Of a stretch of DNA of 64,000 bases, positions 59,055 through 64,000 are shown in pieces; within the stretch, counting starts at the first letter, position 1, and each line of letters opens with the position of its first letter. Both the position numbers and the translations under genes were made by a program. The notes below the pieces were generated by a model, which was not told the DNA's origin, did no database searches, and saw only the letters and a program-made list of their open reading frames with translations. The stretch is taken from contig JADFTS010000058.1 of the NCBI GenBank assembly GCA_015680905.1, positions 124,001 to 188,000 on the forward strand. Reading direction: 5' to 3'. This DNA is from Coptis chinensis (lineage: Eukaryota > Streptophyta > Magnoliopsida > Ranunculales > Ranunculaceae).

Positions 59055-62000
59055 ATGAAAGCAGTTGATACATCAAAGAAGAGAAAAAACGAGGAAAATG
59101 TGCATTTAGAGTCAATGGGGAGGGGGAGCAAAAAACGATGCCCGGGAGAGAAGGTCAAAGGCAATTTTTAAGCTTGTTGTTAATTTATGAATTTTTAAGC
59201 ATAACCATTTGAGTTTTTTGAGGTTTGATTATTTAGAGGAATGTAATGCTATTAAATGATTGAATTTGAATAAATTCTATTATATTACTTATTTCCATGC
59301 ATAATCTATAGGAAATACAGTTAGCAACTAAGAAGAGGGAAGGGAAGGAAGTGGTAGTTTAGAGAGTGGATGAAGATAACAAGAACAAGAAGGAAGAGAA
59401 GGTAGTGGATGAAGATAAGAAAGAAATGAAATCTTATCCTTTTCGCTCAAGCTTGTTAACAATTTTTTATCTTGCCACTAAACTCCGTGAGTCAAAAGTT
59501 GGTGTTGATTTTAATGATCTAATGGGTAGAACACCATCTGGTCACATTTTTAGAGTGTTCTTTGATGATTTGTTGGACAAACAAATGTTGGTAAAAAAAA
59601 CAAGCATCATAGTGGATATTATTAAAACTTACGATGAAAGGGAAGAATCATTCAAGTTAGGAGCGGTGTTTGTCAAATTAACAGTTGAAGATGTTTCTAG
59701 AGTGTTTGGTATGCCAATGAATGGGAGTCATGTGACTACAAATGTAGATTTGGACGAGTTGAGTAAAACGGGGTTTGTGACTTGTCACTTTGGTAGAGAA
59801 AAGAACTTGTCCAAGGAATTGATTGTAAATGCTATTTATAAAGTGGTGAATTCATGGAATGGTAAGCAGGATGAAAATGACTTCATCAAACTTATTTCAT
59901 TATACATTATCACCACTCTTCTCTTTCCAACACCATCAAGAATACAGTGGTGGTTTTTGAAGTACTTGGAGAGTGTAAAAAAAAATGAATGAAGTATCCT
60001 GGCCAAAAGTGATACATCAAAACCTTATGTGCCGAATGAAGATGTACTACCGTGAGCCTACAAAAGTAAAATCTTGCGCAGTTCTTCTTTTGGTAACTTA
60101 CAATCTGAATTCACTCTAGTTTAGCCTTGTTTTTTTGTCATTTTATTATTAATTTCATTTTTTACATGTTTACTAACTTTTTTTTTGTGGCTCTTGATAT
60201 CAGTACTGGTTGTGCGATCACGTCAATTTGGTTGATGCAATGCCAAATAGAGGTGCTGATTATGTACCTTCATTCGCAAGATGGGATATTGTAACACTCA
60301 GCAAAATGCTTCGTACCCAGGCCTTGTCAAATTTGACCGTGGACAAGGTGAGAGAATGTATTAGAATTTGAAGTCATTTTCCTTCCCCATATCGGTCTTC
60401 TTTGAAATTTTCGATGTAAATGAGAATTTCATTCCAATTATGGAAGTAGTTTTCAATCGTCCGAACTCATTTGCAATGTCAAGTTCATTTCATATTGATT
60501 TGATTTTTTATCACTTGTGAAGTTCAAACTTCTTTCCCATGTCAAATGAACTTGACACTGATCATGACACATGTCAAATGCATTCGACAGTAGTTTTTTC
60601 CAATGTAATTTTTGCCCAGACAAATCCCCTATTTTCAATGTCAAATGAACACTTTACATTACATTATTATTGTGTGAAGTTATTATCGGTGTTTTCAGGT
60701 GACCGCCGAAATCAAATTTAAGGAAGTGGAGCTTGTTACGTTGACAAGTGATTCGATTCCAACAGAAGAGGACTTAAGGGGAAGGTGTATTAAGTTGGAA
60801 GAAGAAAATCAAAGCCTGCGAGTAGAGAATGAAGCCTTGAAGGACAAATTAAAAGAAAGAGAAAAGGATGCTAAAGAGAAGTCCAAGAAGGAGTCTGGGG
60901 TTGAGGCTGAAAAGAAGATGTTACATTTTAGAGATAATGATATCCAAGCATTGCCATTGACACCGTCTGTTCCAGTGGATGTGATGCTAACAAATAAAGC
61001 CAACAAAGAGGAGCTACAATCGGAGTTGCAATCAATGGTTGTAAATCAAAAGAAAAGGACGAGAACGCCTACACAAAAAGTGAAGAAGAAGAATGAGAGA
61101 GAGGGAAAACAAAAACTGAATACAGTAATATGTGTTGACGACTGTCCGCCTATAACAAATCTTGGTGAAAAGCTACTTTCAGTAGAATCTTCAACAGTGT
61201 TTCAATGTCTTAATTCTTGAAAGCAACTAGTGGTTGGGAGGATTTTCAAGTCTGCACATGTCAAGTATGTAAAATCTAAGTCTATCTGAAAACCTTTTAT
61301 GATGCCTACTGTTCATTTAACTGTAAAGAATGCGTAGTTGTATGTATTTGCAATGACAATTGAATAGGCCATCACCGAGATGTATATGTTATTATATTAA
61401 CTTGTGTACGTATTGTATGTGTTTCATTGCAGCACCGTTTCTTGGGATGGAGACACAATTCAAGTACACGGTAAACAGTTGGAAGAATTGATGCTTGACA
61501 AATTTGTTAATGGCCAGATAAGCCAAACACATATTTTGTTCTCAACTTCTCATATATCATTGATGAAAATTGACTTACTTCTGGGATGCACTATACAAGT
61601 CTTAAATTGGTATCCTCGAGAGATAGAGAAGAAAATTTATCTTGGTCATAAGCCTCAGAACAAACCACTTAGCCATTACTTTGACAATATGACTTGCGTA
61701 TGTTCGAAACCTAGGGTTATATAATACACAGTGTTGCATACTATTGGTATTGGTATATTCATTACATATTCTTAACGGTATTCTTATGAGGTATTCTTAT
61801 GAGGTATTCTTATTAGGTTATTATTAATATTTTTTGACAGACTGCTGTGATTTGGGCAAAACACCTTGAGAAGGTTTTTTTGATCGATCCACTGCATCAA
61901 CTTCACGAAAATGTGAAGAATCTATTCTTTCCTCTGAATAGTGGAAAAACAGTCAAAGAAAATGGGGGATACCATTGGAGGCTCCTACATTATAACATGA

Positions 62001-62586
62001 TGGATAACGTATGGACACACTTTGATTCAATGAACACAAGATATCCCCTCACATCTGTTCCCTACAGGAATGCCACGAAAGTAGTGAGTTACTAAACTTG
62101 AGTTGGTGTACTTGTATGTGAAACTGTTTTGTTGTCGATCTTAAGTTGTAGGTTTTGTTAGAGTATTTCTGACTGATGATATTTGTCATATCTTCTATCA
62201 AATTGAAATGGCAACACAGATGGAACGTGTCTATACAATTTTAAATGAACACATTCTTTGTAAGACGAAAGCAAGAAACCCCTTTTAAAGGCTACGTTGT
62301 TGGAAATTGGAAAGTGCCTTCAACAACGACCAGATTCGTAAGTACTTCTAGCCTAGTTCTTTTGTGATAAAGTTTGTGGAACATTGGAAATGTGACGAGA
62401 GATTTTTAGTACTTCTTTTGTTTGAGCTTTAGGGTGGACTGTGGACTATTTGTGTGCAAATTCATGGATTGGAAAGCATGTTCCATTGATCACTTCCAAA
62501 AATTACACCAAAACTCGATGACTAATTTTAGGGGGGAGTTAGTGTACAAATTACTAACCAATGAACCATACTGCTGGAAAGCATAA
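59055..62586 (+). pseudogene. Transposon-borne gene: PMD/DUF1985-like domain, coiled coil and Ulp1 (C48) protease
   Basis: Probable exons: 59,055-59,153 (KKRK-rich start), 59,312-60,092, 60,204-60,347, 60,699-~61,218, 61,433-61,697, 61,841-62,083, 62,220-62,337, 62,433-62,586. Exon 2 carries a PMD/DUF1985-like module (FKLGAVFVKLTVEDVSRVFG) that continues as YWLCDHVNLVDAMPN in exon 3. Exon 4 is a Glu/Lys coiled coil. The protease has GYHWRLLHYN (His), THFDSMN (Asp), LQQRPDS (Gln) and VDCGLFVCKFMDW (Cys); S/VDCG joins exactly across the last intron. Ulp1 enzymes process or remove SUMO. The layout matches the ULP-carrying (Kaonashi-type) MULEs. A TAG at 59,360 and a length change in an A9 run near 59,982 break the frame. 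Confidence 0.85.
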
Positions 62587-62940
62587 TAGAAGCAACACCC
62601 CCAAAAAGCAAACGAATGTTGATAAGATTAACTGGGGGCTTACAACTGAGGATGCATTGGATTTGACTGTGGATGCTATGGATTTGATTATGGATGCTAT
62701 GGATTTGACTGTGATGACGTTGGAATGAAGTATCCGAATTTCATTAGCACTTAGGGCTCGAGTTGGTCTTGTTTTAGTTATGTTAGCTAAGTATCGTAGT
62801 TGTATTTGCATGAGCTACTTGTTTGAAGAATAGACTAATTGTATTAGCTTATGAACTCTTTTATGAAATCAAAAACTTGGCTTGTTTCCTTTTCCTTTTT
62901 AAATGGTGTCTGTTCTGTTAAACTGGCTTCATTTTAGTTT
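62587..62940. other. 3' flank of the Ulp1 gene
   Basis: It contains a short GATGCTATGGATTTGA direct repeat (62,645-62,710) and AT-rich sequence. No gene seen. Confidence 0.5.
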
Positions 62941-62954
62941 TGGAATGAAGATAT

Positions 62955-63530
62955 GATGGTAGAAAGCAGTTCAGACAATATCACCTTTTATGTGCTTTAC
63001 TTTTTAATATGACACTTTATGTGACATACTTACATGTGTTTACTACTATGAAAGTCAGTTATGAATATAACACTAATTGTGATATAATTTTGAATATGAT
63101 ACTCTATGTGACATATTCAGGTATGTTCAGTACTATGAAATCAGTTTTTAATATCATATTTATTGTGATATAATTTTTAATATGATACTCCATGTGACAT
63201 ATTAAGGTGTGTTAAGTACTATGAAATCAGTTCGGAATATCACACTTATTGTGATATAATTTTCATTATGATACTCTATGTAACATATTCAGGCGTGGAA
63301 ATCAGTTCTAAATATGACACTTTATATGGTATAATTTGTAATATGATACTCTATGTGACATATTCAATCGTGTTCAGTACTATGAAATCAGTTCTGAATA
63401 TGATATTTTATGTAGTATAGTTTTCAATATGATACTCTATGTAACTTATTAAGGCTTGTTCAGTACTATGAAATCATTTCTGCATATGACCCTTTATGTG
63501 GTATAATTGTCAATTTGACAGTCTGTGAAC
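62955..63530. repeat. ~60-65 bp degenerate tandem array
   Basis: TTTATGTG-YATA, AATATGATACTCTATGTGAC, ATATTCAGG and AGTACTATGAAATCAGTT recur about nine times. The same unit occurs after the transposase gene at 58,670-58,805. Confidence 0.9.
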
Positions 63531-64000
63531 ATCCCAACCAACAAACCATGAATAGATCAGACTATAAAATCATACACAAGTTATGAATATGAAAGTTAAT
63601 ATAAGTAGATAAATAATAGCATTGTATACCATCATAACCAAAACAGACCACCACAAGTCAACTTACATTTCGAATCTGTTACAATATGCAAGTTTCCAAA
63701 AGAACAACACTATTACAAGATTCACAAAAACCGAAGGTCTTCGAGTTCCAACGTCAATTTGGTTGAGGCAATGCCAAATAGAACAACACTACGATAGAGA
63801 TTAGAGCAAAGGCTAATTAAAAGATGGACAAAAAACTTAGGTCTTCGAGTTTCAACGTCTCCAAACTATCGAAATCCCTAATTAGAGACAAAGTGTAAAT
63901 TTTTGGCATGGAAATCCCCAATCAGAGACAAAGTGTAGTGTATTTTCGTAACCTAAGAAAACACAAAAGTCAAATTTAGTTCGAAAACATGAAACGTGGA
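63531..64000. other. right margin with small direct repeats
   Basis: GGTCTTCGAGTTYCAACGTC occurs at about 63,737 and 63,840, and AGAGACAAAGTGTA twice at 63,883-63,937. At about 63,753-63,781 the sequence CGTCAATTTGGTTGAGGCAA copies part of exon 3 of the Ulp1 gene (60,221-60,250). The right end of the second MULE was not found. Confidence 0.6.

Noticed and set aside
1..64000. CRISPR arrays, operons or bacterial-style promoters
   Set aside because: The sequence is plant nuclear in every readable feature; tandem arrays here lack the spacer-repeat pattern.

Overview
The window looks like a transposon-dense stretch of a flowering-plant nuclear genome, probably eudicot. The evidence is Ty1/copia and Ty3/gypsy elements with plant-type domains, two Mutator-like elements (MULEs) with FAR1-type transposases, a plant mobile domain (PMD) gene, a tRNA-derived SINE, several MITEs, and interrupted genes with GT-AG introns. 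There is no sign of bacterial or organellar organisation. Species cannot be named from the sequence.

Layout. 1-9.35 kb: 3' part of a decayed Tat-lineage Ty3/gypsy element on + (gag, protease, RT, RNase H, second archaeal-type RNase H, integrase), then a ~92-bp tandem array and an antisense ORF remnant. 9.35-12.0 kb: RNase H fragment on -, a copia solo LTR (TSD GATAT) and a 749-bp non-autonomous MULE (TSD TTATTTTTG). 12.02-31.34 kb: a ~19.3-kb MULE bounded by matching terminal inverted repeats and an 8-bp duplication. It carries a FAR1-MULE-SWIM-OTU transposase gene (+), two tandem arrays, a multi-exon gene of unknown identity (-), a PMD gene (-) and a captured homocysteine S-methyltransferase fragment (+). 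A complete copia element (20,569-26,145, -) is nested in it.

31.6-54.02 kb: two tandem copies of a NAP1-family histone-chaperone gene on -. Copy A (31.8-47.6 kb) has its terminal exon running on into a cold-shock domain; in copy B (48.7-54.0 kb) that segment is missing. Copy A is cut inside an exon by one copia element (TSD GCATC) and has a second, very young copia element (TSD GATTC) plus a hAT-type MITE (TSD ATGACAAG) in an intron. Copy B holds a 128-bp MITE and a SINE. Each insertion is absent from the other copy where I compared them, so most postdate the duplication.

54.35-64 kb: a foldback MITE, then a second MULE cluster on +. It has a FAR1-type transposase with zinc knuckles and stops, and a separate spliced gene with a PMD/DUF1985-like N-terminal domain, a coiled coil and a Ulp1 (C48) protease whose His, Asp, Gln and Cys are all visible. 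A ~60-65 bp repeat family follows both genes.

Overall nearly everything is mobile or broken by mobile DNA. The points that stand out are the pairing of MULE transposases with ubiquitin/SUMO-type cysteine protease domains (OTU in one, Ulp1 in the other), the composite gene-carrying MULE, and the apparent NAP1-cold-shock fusion. Exon coordinates were derived by hand from reading frame, splice consensus and comparison of copies.
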